DNA from: Arcuatula senhousia
Taxonomy: Eukaryota; Mollusca; Bivalvia; Mytilida; Mytilidae
Assembly: GCA_963971305.1 (NCBI GenBank)
Contig: OZ020313.1
Coordinates: forward strand, 54,570,203-54,634,202
Direction: 5' to 3'
DNA: 64,000 nt
Part shown: positions 48,901 to 52,758 of the stretch, piece by piece
How positions within the stretch are numbered: position 1 is the first letter of the stretch
Layout: each line of letters starts with the position of its first letter
The notes under the pieces: model-generated
What the model was told of the DNA's origin: nothing
What the model saw: the letters and a program-made list of their open reading frames with translations, nothing else
The model's database searches: none
Made by a program: the position numbers and the translations under genes

Positions 48901-49908
48901 AAACCAAATTAAACAAAGAATAAACGACCAATGTTTTCAAAATCAACAATCTAATATAAATAAATCTGAAAAATTAGATTTCTTCAGAAAAGTCTACAGC
49001 ACAGGCAAGAGGGCACCATATGTAGATATTTTGCAAAATAGAAATGATAGAGCTGCAGTATGTAAGATACGAATAAGCTCTCATACATGTACATTAATGA
49101 TTGAAAGAGGAAGACATCTCCAAATTCCCAAAAATTTAAGACTATGTAATTTGTGTAATTCTGACCAGATTGAAGATGAAAATCACTTTTTATTTTATTG
49201 TTCAAAATATAAACAATTAAGAGAAACATTTCATGATAAGTTATTAAACATTTTTCAAACCAAGAAGCATTTTTATTCCAAAAAGGTATATGACATTAAC
49301 TTTCTCTTAAATAACACTTCATATACAATACTAAAATTAACTTCCTCTTTCATATCTGATGGATTAAATATGAGAAAAAACTAAGTTTATAATCTTTCTG
49401 TTTTATGCATATTATTATACTATAACTGTTATAAAGGTTATTGCAAACACAATGCTTATAAAATCAATAAATATTATATGTTGTCATATAAATATTACAT
49501 ATATATACAATAAGTAGACACATGTAATGACATACATATTAATTGTCAGGTTAAACATGTATTGTATTCTTTATATGTCACTTTATATAGGCCTTAACCA
49601 TCTATTGTAGTTGAGTTTGAGCTAATAAAATTATTCTTATTCTTATTCTTATTCTTATACTACATGTACTAACTATTTCACATCCCATTACTATCATAAA
49701 AAATATCAATTGAAAAATAGAAGTGTTTATGTTTATGAATGGGGAACGTTCGTGATCATGAATGTGATAGTAAAAGAGGTTGCTGACCTGGGATGCATGG
49801 CTGGTAAAATGTACACTTCTCTGTGAGTTTTGTGATAAAACATGAAGTTGTCATTACAACCTACCACAGGGCATTTGCTATCAAGACTTCATCGGGCTTT
49901 GTCCACAT
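854..49908 (-). CDS. TBC1D9: TBC1D9/TBC1D9B-like Rab GTPase-activating protein (28 coding exons, C-terminus outside window)
   Basis: TBC-domain proteins accelerate GTP hydrolysis by Rab GTPases on membranes. I assembled 28 minus-strand exons with GT/AG borders; every phase joins and together they encode 944 residues. Order: N-terminal [15 protein letters not shown] motif typical of TBC1D9 proteins; GRAM 1 around residues 144-211; GRAM 2 around 289-355; TBC domain around 476-690; EF-hand near 862-880. The TBC arginine finger (IERDLHR, Arg about 529, codon split between exons 18 and 19) and glutamine finger (YCQ, Gln about 564) are both present, so a working GAP is expected. The EF loop [12 protein letters not shown] keeps calcium-ligand positions. 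Vertebrate relatives are about 1,250 aa, so roughly 300 residues and the stop lie left of position 1. TBC1D9 and TBC1D9B cannot be separated from this sequence alone. Several exon ends are embedded in large tandem arrays (listed separately). Confidence 0.93.
1577..1787. mobile_element. Small inverted-repeat element (MITE-like)
   Basis: Begins GGGTGGTAAAGGG and ends with the complement CCCTTTACCACCCC, about 210 bp. The inside holds short repeats of a TCGTGATTATCATTTTT type. No coding capacity seen. Confidence 0.65.
1880..2010 (-). repeat. Dispersed repeat family R1, copy 1
   Basis: On the minus strand it reads GAGATGTGGAATAAGTGTAC, then an acidic-purine stretch, then CCACAATGG and AGCCAGCAGCCTTCAATG. 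The same order of blocks occurs near 57200/57577-57700 and 61675-61770. Confidence 0.6.
2155..2405. repeat. Dispersed repeat family R2, copy 1
   Basis: About 250 bp starting near GTCAAAGTCAAAAATGGCC and ending near CCGGCCAAAAATG, so the ends are imperfect inverted repeats. Closely similar sequence at 36893-37145 and a fragment at 30150-30220, all within introns of the same gene. Confidence 0.65.
3262..10753 (-). repeat. 80-bp tandem array grown from exon 27 3' end plus splice donor
   Basis: About 94 units of 80 bp (some 77-79 bp variants after 6520). On the minus strand each unit contains the last ~60 bases of exon 27, the donor TCAG|GTAAGA and about 20 intron bases. The first unit (10753-10674) is the real exon end. 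Unit length is not a multiple of 3, so read-through leaves frame. Unit variants recur 880 bp apart (for example 4521/5401, 4841/5721, 4930/5810), showing an 11-unit higher-order duplication. Confidence 0.95.
10691..10862 (-). CDS. TBC1D9: TBC1D9-like exon 27 (EF-hand)
   Basis: Encodes [20 protein letters not shown] then [20 protein letters not shown]. The EF loop (D, N, D, N, E at 1, 3, 5, 9, 12) and KLKLLY match the family. Donor TCAG|GTAAGA. Its last ~60 bases with the donor are the first unit of the 80-bp array. Confidence 0.94.
11252..11443 (-). CDS. TBC1D9: TBC1D9-like exon 26
   Basis: Encodes [20 protein letters not shown], then [20 protein letters not shown] and SPWATGK, matching HLTSCYW, DPSLPYLEQYRID and PWACG of relatives; part of the EF-hand region. 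192 bp, phase 0. Confidence 0.94.
11481..11691. mobile_element. MITE-like inverted-repeat element
   Basis: Starts TACTGTAGAA and ends ATTATACAGTA; about 210 bp, non-coding, in intron 26. A similar element follows at 11751. Confidence 0.55.
11751..11936. mobile_element. MITE-like inverted-repeat element
   Basis: TACTGTGAAAG at the left and CTTTCACAGTA at the right are exact inverted repeats, 186 bp apart. Non-coding; the interior repeats ACGAAAATTAA-like blocks. Confidence 0.65.
11995..12093 (-). CDS. TBC1D9: TBC1D9-like exon 25
   Basis: Encodes [20 protein letters not shown] then [13 protein letters not shown], matching LEDTTKRNVVR and ELEELY.LFK. Phase 0. Confidence 0.93.
12448..12558 (-). 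CDS. TBC1D9: TBC1D9-like exon 24
   Basis: Encodes [20 protein letters not shown] then [17 protein letters not shown], matching VDIF.L...SYEKF..I and MRFKQRLKVIQ. Phase 0 at both ends. Confidence 0.94.
12979..13941 (-). mobile_element. 5'-truncated non-LTR retrotransposon (LINE) 3' end
   Basis: Minus-strand frame encodes [20 protein letters not shown], then [23 protein letters not shown] and [10 protein letters not shown], typical of the C-terminal part of Jockey/CR1/L2-group reverse transcriptases. A TAA at 13443-13441 interrupts the frame, which then continues with [13 protein letters not shown] and [17 protein letters not shown] (TTAC)n tail at 12980-13011 marks the 3' end. Non-functional remnant. 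Confidence 0.8.
14026..14205 (-). CDS. TBC1D9: TBC1D9-like exon 23 (TBC end)
   Basis: Encodes [20 protein letters not shown] then [20 protein letters not shown] and onward, the C-terminal helices of the TBC domain. 180 bp, phase 0; donor ACA|GTAAGT. Confidence 0.95.
14632..15054. repeat. Long foldback (inverted repeat) in intron 22
   Basis: The left arm (14632-14865) is mirrored by the right arm; outer blocks around 14683-14753 and 14932-15004 (GGTTTAATATAAGGTCAGTG and complement) and inner blocks (GGGTAGAAATTTAAATGGAT and complement) pair. Could be a foldback transposon or two facing copies of one element. Confidence 0.75.
15249..15309 (-). CDS. TBC1D9: TBC1D9-like exon 22 (TBC)
   Basis: Encodes [20 protein letters not shown], matching VMPFESAV.VVDCFFYEGIK. 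Starts with one base completing Ser from exon 21. Its 5' part and acceptor are repeated upstream (15310-15430). Confidence 0.95.
15281..15430 (-). repeat. ~50-bp tandem triplication spanning exon 22 acceptor
   Basis: The block ATATTGACAGCACAGTTAAA plus GGCATCAC.CTGAAA recurs at about 15281, 15331 and 15381. The first is the exon's 5' part and TTTCAG acceptor; the two upstream copies carry the same acceptor region. Confidence 0.85.
15549..15574. repeat. Poly-C tract
   Basis: About 25 consecutive C residues in intron 21. Confidence 0.95.
15951..17436 (+). mobile_element. Dispersed element D1, long copy
   Basis: Starts ACAAGAGGCTCCCAGGAGCC then GAATCGCTCACCTGAC and ends GGGTCAGGTGAGCTA, so the ends are inverted relative to each other. 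The interior has a duplication of about 500 bp (blocks near 16390-16570 and 16890-17072), and a GGACGAC microsatellite near the right end. Copy 2 is at 34742. No coding frame is credible. Confidence 0.8.
17322..17390. repeat. GGACGAC microsatellite
   Basis: Tandem GGACGAC/GGAC units inside element D1. Confidence 0.9.
17445..20595 (-). repeat. 119-123-bp tandem array grown from exon 21 3' end plus splice donor
   Basis: About 26 units. On the minus strand each has (TCTG)n then a CAG, 65 bases equivalent to the exon end ([20 protein letters not shown]), donor CTCAG|GTGTGT and a short intron piece. Length classes differ by one CAGA. The first unit (20596-20527) is the true exon end. Long open frames here on the minus strand are consequences of the repeat, not separate genes. 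Confidence 0.95.
20527..20638 (-). CDS. TBC1D9: TBC1D9-like exon 21 (TBC)
   Basis: Encodes [20 protein letters not shown] then [16 protein letters not shown], matching the [11 protein letters not shown] block. Donor CTCAG|GTGTGT. The 3' 65 bases and donor form the parent unit of the 17445-20595 array. Confidence 0.95.
21147..22206. mobile_element. 1.06-kb DNA element with 5-bp target duplication
   Basis: Ends are exact inverted repeats: CAGTGTTCTCCCCAG at the left and CTGGGGAGAACACTG at the right. CTGTC directly flanks both sides (21142-21146 and 22207-22211). No transposase seen; superfamily not assigned. Confidence 0.8.
22411..22557 (-). CDS. TBC1D9: TBC1D9-like exon 20 (TBC, glutamine finger)
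   Basis: Encodes [20 protein letters not shown] then [20 protein letters not shown] and [11 protein letters not shown] is the catalytic glutamine finger of the TBC GAP mechanism. Donor AAA|GTAAGT. Confidence 0.96.
22625..22975 (-). mobile_element. tRNA-derived SINE
   Basis: Read on the minus strand, the head resembles a tRNA: TGGTGTAATGGTTAAGATG suits the A box and TTTTGAATCC the B box. The end AAAAGCGGTATATAAGAAC and an ATTATT tail resemble widespread SINE 3' ends. Lies in intron 20 upstream of the 43-bp satellite. Confidence 0.7.
23009..24538. repeat. 43-bp satellite array, left part
   Basis: Units of 43 bp (AGTCTGTCATAACAAACAGG, TCTGACAAAGGATCTAGACA, TAT) repeated about 35 times. Entirely intronic (intron 19) and, unlike the other large arrays, not derived from an exon edge that I can recognise. 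Confidence 0.93.
24733..24774 (+). ncRNA. Hammerhead ribozyme-like motif, unit 1
   Basis: Order: GCGTGT (stem I), CTGATGA (core), AGGTTAATCCA (stem II hairpin), GAAA (core), AGCGCTT (short stem III), C (predicted cleavage after 24768), ACACGC (stem I partner, perfect complement). Stem III AAGCGCTT is self-complementary, as in ribozymes that act as dimers. Stem II is weak: an A-A mismatch next to the core and only two G-C pairs, so activity is uncertain. Confidence 0.72.
25110..25151 (+). ncRNA. Hammerhead ribozyme-like motif, unit 2
   Basis: Identical core, stems and predicted cleavage C to unit 1, exactly 377 bp downstream. Confidence 0.72.
25487..25528 (+). ncRNA. Hammerhead ribozyme-like motif, unit 3
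   Basis: Core and stem I unchanged; stem III reads AAGCACTT, a single change from unit 1. Confidence 0.7.
25864..25905 (+). ncRNA. Hammerhead ribozyme-like motif, unit 4
   Basis: Core and stem I unchanged; one change in stem II (ATGTTAATCCA) and one in stem III (AAGTGCTT). Stem II would be weaker still. Confidence 0.65.
25981..26953. repeat. 43-bp satellite array, right part
   Basis: Same 43-bp unit as the left part, about 23 copies, resuming at AGTCTGTCATAAC in the phase expected if the 377-bp element simply inserted. Confidence 0.93.
27237..27331 (-). CDS. TBC1D9: TBC1D9-like exon 19 (TBC)
   Basis: Encodes [20 protein letters not shown] then [11 protein letters not shown]. Acceptor TTAAG, donor ATAG|GTGGGT. 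A degenerate partial copy sits immediately upstream at 27371-27436. Confidence 0.94.
27371..27436 (-). pseudogene. Relic partial duplicate of exon 19
   Basis: On the minus strand: acceptor ATTTAG then a frame reading [20 protein letters not shown], then a stop. This copies the 5' two thirds of exon 19 with substitutions; no donor remains. It lies 40 bp upstream of the real exon. Confidence 0.8.
27945..28039 (-). CDS. TBC1D9: TBC1D9-like exon 18 (TBC, arginine finger)
   Basis: Encodes [20 protein letters not shown] then [11 protein letters not shown]; the next codon, the catalytic arginine of IxxDxxR, is completed by the first base of exon 19. Its first ATG is internal, not a gene start. Confidence 0.95.
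28333..28441 (-). CDS. TBC1D9: TBC1D9-like exon 17 (TBC start)
   Basis: Encodes [20 protein letters not shown] then [16 protein letters not shown]. The LKG.P...RGE.W signature marks the start of the TBC domain. Confidence 0.95.
29575..29822 (+). mobile_element. Inverted-repeat element family M3, copy 1
   Basis: Starts GCGTTCAAAGTTCCC and ends GGGTTTGAATGTCGAACGC; shared interior blocks include CATTCGGAACAACCTAGGTA and TTGTTCTCGTTCTGCCCCA. About 245 bp, non-coding. Confidence 0.7.
29998..30121 (-). CDS. TBC1D9: TBC1D9-like exon 16
   Basis: Encodes a linker rich in polar residues ending [14 protein letters not shown], matching the LKEQAWKIHFAEYG motif upstream of the TBC domain. The last codon is split with exon 17. 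Confidence 0.92.
30437..30489 (-). CDS. TBC1D9: TBC1D9-like exon 15
   Basis: Small 53-bp linker exon encoding [17 protein letters not shown]. This region is poorly conserved, so support comes from splice sites and phases (2 in, 1 out), which fit both neighbours exactly. Confidence 0.78.
30853..31105 (+). mobile_element. Inverted-repeat element family M3, copy 2
   Basis: Same interior blocks and ends as copy 1, same orientation, with more substitutions (CACGTTGGACATTCCC to GGGTTTGAATGAACACAAGC). Confidence 0.7.
31355..31443 (-). CDS. TBC1D9: TBC1D9-like exon 14
   Basis: Encodes [20 protein letters not shown] then FLSTQHIPK, matching FLFANLKDRDFLVQRISDFL. Ends GRAM 2. Confidence 0.92.
32595..32830 (-). 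repeat. Decayed tandem copies of exon 13 3' end and donor
   Basis: Three degenerate copies of the exon end (blocks like AATGACCAGAGCAT and CAGCTCGTT with TTACCTT donor equivalents) at about 32598, 32671 and 32755, downstream of exon 13 whose own copy is at 32891-32945. Spacing is irregular (67, 91, 132 bp). Confidence 0.8.
32897..33016 (-). CDS. TBC1D9: TBC1D9-like exon 13
   Basis: Encodes [20 protein letters not shown] and a linker, matching the IIPLREV.IVEK block of GRAM 2. Donor AAG|GTAAGA. Decayed copies of its 3' end and donor lie just downstream (32595-32830). Confidence 0.93.
33312..33444 (-). CDS. TBC1D9: TBC1D9-like exon 12 (GRAM 2)
   Basis: Encodes [20 protein letters not shown] then [20 protein letters not shown], the second GRAM domain (FRLP...LDG, TPFNK, YICF). 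Donor AGG|GTGAGT. Confidence 0.95.
33510..33712 (-). mobile_element. Inverted-repeat element family M3, copy 3
   Basis: Reverse orientation: TGTTCGACATTCAAACCCAG to GAATGTCGAATG. A similar, slightly shorter copy in intron 11. Confidence 0.7.
33911..33982 (-). CDS. TBC1D9: TBC1D9-like exon 11
   Basis: Encodes [20 protein letters not shown], matching [18 protein letters not shown]. Donor TTTAG|GTAACA joins exon 12 to make Arg. Confidence 0.93.
   Translation of the reverse strand, partial: EEDTQEDVFNKERFRCQSKKRRV
34586..34639 (-). CDS. TBC1D9: TBC1D9-like exon 10
   Basis: Short 54-bp exon encoding [17 protein letters not shown]; corresponds to the LLD.EGF..D linker of relatives. Phases (2 in, 2 out) fit exons 9 and 11. 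Confidence 0.85.
34742..35711 (+). mobile_element. Dispersed element D1, short copy
   Basis: Same start (ACAAGAGGCTCCCAGGAGCC) and end (GGCCAGGTGAGCTA) as the copy at 15951, but with only one copy of the ~500-bp interior block; GACGAC microsatellite near the right end. Lies in intron 9. Confidence 0.82.
36321..36397 (-). CDS. TBC1D9: TBC1D9-like exon 9
   Basis: Encodes [20 protein letters not shown] then NMAMK. The ETF.LMEQLAN motif closes the first GRAM region in the family. Confidence 0.93.
36812..36877 (-). CDS. TBC1D9: TBC1D9-like exon 8
   Basis: Encodes [20 protein letters not shown], matching the LLLPD.I.VSTR segment of GRAM 1. Phase 0 at both ends. Confidence 0.92.
36893..37145. repeat. 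Dispersed repeat family R2, copy 2
   Basis: Starts ATCCGTCAAAGTCAAAATGG, includes AACAGGAAGTAAGTGAGCGA and TACCAAATATCAAGTGGCTG, ends TCTGGCCAAAAATGG; parallels 2155-2405. Confidence 0.65.
37416..37549 (-). CDS. TBC1D9: TBC1D9-like exon 7 (GRAM 1 core)
   Basis: Encodes [20 protein letters not shown] then [15 protein letters not shown], the most conserved part of the first GRAM domain. Acceptor TTTCAG, donor ACT|GTAAGT; 134 bp, phases match both neighbours. Confidence 0.95.
38281..38364 (-). CDS. TBC1D9: TBC1D9-like exon 6 (start of GRAM 1)
   Basis: Encodes [20 protein letters not shown] and leads into the first GRAM domain (F.MP..EKLVN). The final T joins AT of exon 7 to give Tyr in VNYYSCSYW. 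Confidence 0.93.
38718..38940. repeat. Two-copy ~120-bp tandem duplication at exon 5 donor
   Basis: Blocks AATTAGATGT.AGAAT.GAAC and TTTTTAAGATAACTTAATGC occur twice, about 120 bp apart; the second copy ends exactly at the exon 5 donor. Confidence 0.75.
38942..39031 (-). CDS. TBC1D9: TBC1D9-like exon 5
   Basis: Encodes [19 protein letters not shown] and following residues, matching FENENDI..FV..KI of vertebrate relatives. Donor CAAG|GTAGGC. A two-copy intronic duplication (38718-38940) abuts this donor. Confidence 0.92.
39521..39598 (-). CDS. TBC1D9: TBC1D9-like exon 4
   Basis: Encodes [20 protein letters not shown], carrying the family WEWLEQNL motif. Acceptor TTTTTAG; donor CTAG|GTTTGT is a weak consensus. 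Confidence 0.92.
39948..39999 (-). CDS. TBC1D9: TBC1D9-like exon 3
   Basis: Encodes [17 protein letters not shown], matching the PYRIL.QT segment of the family. Starts in phase 0 after exon 2 and ends with one base (T) completed by exon 4; donor GTAAGT. Confidence 0.92.
40272..45382 (-). repeat. 69-bp tandem array grown from exon 2 3' end plus splice donor (74 units)
   Basis: The motif ACCTTGTTATC runs from 40276 to 45313, a distance of exactly 73 x 69, so there are 74 units with no net indel. On the minus strand each unit reads 23 codons in the gene's own frame ([20 protein letters not shown] within it) and ends AAG|GTAGGT, a repeated donor. Nearly all variants are synonymous; the one stop I found is TAA at 43997-43995. 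The plus-strand open frame at 40127-41359 is a shadow. Confidence 0.96.
45315..45426 (-). CDS. TBC1D9: TBC1D9-like exon 2
   Basis: Encodes [16 protein letters not shown] then a glycine run and [16 protein letters not shown], the conserved N-terminal block of TBC1D9 proteins. Acceptor TTTCAG; donor AAG|GTAGGT. The last 66 bases plus the donor are the first unit of the 69-bp array that continues to 40272. Confidence 0.93.
45650..48460. repeat. Degenerate ~38-bp tandem array in intron 1
   Basis: Units like GATTAACAGTGTGAACACAA then TGATTTACCTTGAATCTG, much diverged, interrupted at 47748-48348 by a separate element. On the minus strand many units contain CAAG|GTAAAT, which resembles a donor. Confidence 0.85.
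47748..48348. mobile_element. 601-bp DNA element with TTATC target duplication
   Basis: Ends CAGGTTGGGGAGTA and TACTCCCCAACCTG are inverted repeats; TTATC flanks both sides (47743-47747, 48349-48353). Near the right end AAGGATAATACC and GGTATTATCCTT form a hairpin. Non-autonomous. Confidence 0.82.
48461..49384 (+). CDS. LINE ORF2 C-terminal fragment
   Basis: Open frame of 307 codons. It has [12 protein letters not shown] and [13 protein letters not shown], as in the C-terminal region of invertebrate LINE reverse transcriptases, and a zinc-ribbon-like [19 protein letters not shown]. The upstream palm domain is missing, so the copy is 5'-truncated; the first ~7 codons come from the flanking 38-bp array. 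Retrotransposition protein, not a host gene. A second fragment of the same family is at 57217-57577. Confidence 0.8.
   Translation: MIQINQCQVKKGKKKGLRKKAINYHCYAVTYILLYGCEVWGIDFKFKDSDSFEKLHIKFIKEILGVHCRASNDACRAELNRVPLKNKIIFSSINFLQHIISSEHSLINNVFKKSQNSSPWFKKIKNILDDLGMSFIANDLNFLKSNLNQIKQRINDQCFQNQQSNINKSEKLDFFRKVYSTGKRAPYVDILQNRNDRAAVCKIRISSHTCTLMIERGRHLQIPKNLRLCNLCNSDQIEDENHFLFYCSKYKQLRETFHDKLLNIFQTKKHFYSKKVYDINFLLNNTSYTILKLTSSFISDGLNMRKN
48480..49661 (+). mobile_element. 5'-truncated LINE in intron 1
   Basis: Runs from the end of the 38-bp array to a (TTATTC)n tail at 49630-49661, with the reverse-transcriptase fragment inside. It lies about 200 bp downstream of exon 1, on the strand opposite the host gene. 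Confidence 0.78.
49865..49908 (-). CDS. TBC1D9: TBC1D9-like exon 1 (start codon)
   Basis: ATG at 49908-49906 opens [14 protein letters not shown]; the exon ends with the first two bases of the Trp codon, followed by donor GTAGGT. The family begins MW..PEEVL.ANALW, which fixes this start although it is separated from exon 2 by 4.4 kb of repeats. Any 5' UTR exon was not identified. Confidence 0.88.
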
Positions 49909-50247
49909 CTTTCTTGTACTTTGATTTTGATTTAACACGTTTATTTTATCAATTTATCAAATTCTTCTTCACAGGAAATCAGCTGACTTCCATGATGGTT
50001 GTTTACGTTTTGCAAAACTTCGGATATCACACGGAATCCCACGAAAAATGCCGATTGTGATCAATTATTGTATTAGTACCTTTATTGTTTTATAGTATTT
50101 ACAGACTATAGTTTTACTTTTAATTGACTCTGACTGACTATTTGCATACTTCCGATGATTGAACTAAATTGGCCTTTAAAATAAATCATAAAAGTAAAAA
50201 AAAAAAAAAAACGGAAAATTTTCAAGGCTGTCCGTTTGTCTATTATG
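49909..50247 (-). promoter_or_regulatory. Upstream region of the TBC1D9-like start codon
   Basis: About 340 bp between the start codon and the MULE end; must hold 5' UTR or promoter unless a distal 5' exon exists. No TATA box or other motif is convincing. Confidence 0.35.
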
Positions 50248-50366
50248 GGTCTCACTATTTAGCGACAAGAAGCGTCAAGAACCGACAAGAAGCGTCAAGA
50301 AGCGACAAGAAGCGTCAAGAAGCGACAAGAAGCGTCAAGAAGCGACAAGAACCGACAAGAAATTTT
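50248..50366. repeat. MULE left inverted terminal region
   Basis: GGTCTCACTATTTAGCGACA followed by about four AGCGACAAGAAGCGTCAAGA units; pairs with the right end. Confidence 0.88.
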
Positions 50367-50904
50367 TTTTTTAACGACAAGAAAGATTTCTATAGACAAA
50401 AAGTCAAAAAATAAATATTTTTTATTCAATTTAAAAATAATGATAGTTAATAAGATTAAAATTATCAGTCAGTGTATTTAATGTGTGGTAGGATTGTAAA
50501 TAAATTGTATTTTATTCAGGTTTATTTTATCTTGGTATGTGATAACTACTTAAAACTGTAATTTTCTATTATAATTGTGTTTGTTTATTCAACTCATTTA
50601 TTTGTAGAACTCTTTGCCACGCTGTTGCATAGTTAGCAGCTTTGTTCAGCGTGTTTCCGAACCTCACGACGGGGACGTGGTTCTACATAGAGGTTCATAT
50701 AATATTTATTTTATTTCAAACTATACATTTATTAAGATAAAATTCTATAAAGCCTGTAAAAAATTCATAACATTGCATATATACATACATATCATTTTTA
50801 TATGAAAAGATGTCACAGGGCACATCTCAGATCAAAGCATATATAGATAGATATATTTATAAGCCAACGACTGTGACCTCAAAGTTTTATAAGAATAAAG
50901 AGAT

Positions 50905-52734
50905 TTACTGAGGTCTTGGTCTCTTGTTAGGAGTTTTAGCATTTTTGGTTCTTTTTCTTTGACCAGGTTTTCGTGCACAAGTTGCAGTTTTTGGAATTTT
51001 AAGTTCACCATCTGAAGAGGTGGTGAACTCAGCCTTTTTCTGACTCTTGTTGCCATGACTCGAGAATTTTTGCAATGAAATTGATTTCTCTTTTTCACTT
51101 TTGCTCTGCCAGATTGTTTTCGAGCATTGTAAATGAGACAATGAAGAACTTAATTCAAAGTCACCATGACCATATAGAGCTCCTTTTATCAGACACTCTT
51201 GGAGTTTAATTTCTTTAAAGATTTTATCTATAAGCTCTGGCAACTTTTCTGGTTTCGATTCTTGATTTAGTTTCAAGATATGATTCATTGCCTCACAATT
51301 ATTATTTTTCCATTGCAAAGGAATTCTTGAGTCATTTTTGCGTGCCTTGTGCACATAATCCCTGATAGTTGGGATGACTTTGTTTGTTAAATATCCACCA
51401 AACATAGTACCATATTTGCGTTCAATTTCTGTGACTTTGGTGGTAAAGTCAACAGTTGTGTCATGTTCTATAAGACCATTGTCACCAAACAATTCTGATA
51501 ATATTTGCTTTGCCTGATGGTCATTCACACCAACTTTACAACGTAAATGCCGTGCCACATTTTCGCTCAAATGTCTAGTGCATAGAGTTAACTCTGAATC
51601 AAGAAAACTAGACTTTATAGCCTTGACTAATGCCTTCTCCTCATCGGAGCCAATGACCAAATTGTTTAGGCTTAAGAGCGTATCGGCAATTGTGGCATCA
51701 AGCATACCAGCAATATGAGTAAAGAAGCATTGGTATGAGTGGAATGAACCATCCCAATGCAAATATATTGGTCCCATTATAATTGGACTAGTAGCTTTGC
51801 CTTTGCGTTTAAGTTTACTTTCTTGGAACACCGTGGTCGTGACGAAGCAAGCGCCAAGATTGAATGTTCTGTCAACACCTATTATTGAATTTTTACAAGC
51901 ACTGGCAAAATGTTTCAACTGAAAATCAGTATAGCAAATAATGCTTGGTGGTTTGCCAGAAGCCTGTACAATTTCTTTAATAAATGGGTGTTTGGCAGAA
52001 TTCATATTAATGACACTTTGCATGTCGTCAGCCACGTTTTGTTTGTTAGATGGGTTGTGCTCTTTATTGACTTTGTATCTAACATTTTCTACATATTTAG
52101 AGTCTCTAGGTTGGTGGTCAGAGTCAAAGTTTTCAGAAAATATTCGTTTCACGGATTTACCCGTATCAACTGCAGATCTAATAACTTGTTTAGTATCTGG
52201 TGATGTTCTGATATACTCTTGGTGTGTATTTTTTGCGTTACCATGAGAACTAAATGTATCAATAGGAAAACTCCCTACATATTCAGCGATGGCTTTGTTC
52301 ATACAATCTTGAGAATAGCCTGGCATTTTTTCAAACCAACTGACTCTCTTTTTGTAACTGGTATCTCTCTTAAGAGAAGCATAGTATCTTTTTAATACAA
52401 AGAGTGTTGAATCAGTTGGTTGTGGCTCTAAAGGAATGAATTCCTTTTTAATTTCTTTGCAATAAAGGCCATTCTTTTTTAAAACAGATACCAAATTTCC
52501 ATCGCTTTGTTTGACAAAATATGTAGTTTTTGTGGACGTTGATTTGGAATCCCATGTTCCACAATCGTCCCAAAACTCCATTTTTTTAGAGTTTGCTTTC
52601 CTATTGATATTGATAGTGTGATCAATTACAAAATACACATTTTGTTTGACAGAACGTGGTACCTCTTTATGAGATACTGTGTCATTCACCAGAGAATCTA
52701 ACAGTTGATTGGTTGATAGAAATTTTCCGTTCAA
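50905..52734 (-). CDS. MULE transposase region
   Basis: 609-codon open frame whose first codon is TTG, so it is really the continuation of the frame upstream, beyond an in-frame TGA at 52761-52759. It shows the MULE catalytic pattern: Asp in IIGVDRTFNLG (near 51875), Asp in VIGSDEEKAL (near 51645), the CxxH signature LCTRHL (near 51575) and Glu in NNNCEAMNH (near 51290). GPIYLHWDGSFHSYQCFF also fits the family. It would cut and paste the element by its terminal repeats in the nucleus. The basic C-terminus (KPGQRKRTKNAKTPNKRPRP) may bind DNA or act as a nuclear signal. Confidence 0.88.
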   Translation of the reverse strand: MNGKFLSTNQLLDSLVNDTVSHKEVPRSVKQNVYFVIDHTININRKANSKKMEFWDDCGTWDSKSTSTKTTYFVKQSDGNLVSVLKKNGLYCKEIKKEFIPLEPQPTDSTLFVLKRYYASLKRDTSYKKRVSWFEKMPGYSQDCMNKAIAEYVGSFPIDTFSSHGNAKNTHQEYIRTSPDTKQVIRSAVDTGKSVKRIFSENFDSDHQPRDSKYVENVRYKVNKEHNPSNKQNVADDMQSVINMNSAKHPFIKEIVQASGKPPSIICYTDFQLKHFASACKNSIIGVDRTFNLGACFVTTTVFQESKLKRKGKATSPIIMGPIYLHWDGSFHSYQCFFTHIAGMLDATIADTLLSLNNLVIGSDEEKALVKAIKSSFLDSELTLCTRHLSENVARHLRCKVGVNDHQAKQILSELFGDNGLIEHDTTVDFTTKVTEIERKYGTMFGGYLTNKVIPTIRDYVHKARKNDSRIPLQWKNNNCEAMNHILKLNQESKPEKLPELIDKIFKEIKLQECLIKGALYGHGDFELSSSLSHLQCSKTIWQSKSEKEKSISLQKFSSHGNKSQKKAEFTTSSDGELKIPKTATCARKPGQRKRTKNAKTPNKRPRPQ

Positions 52735-52758
52735 TTTACGAACATTTTCGTCTACTAA

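Noticed and set aside
51910..52246. Plus-strand open frames of about 100 codons
   Set aside because: Antisense to the MULE transposase, which has a clear catalytic pattern.
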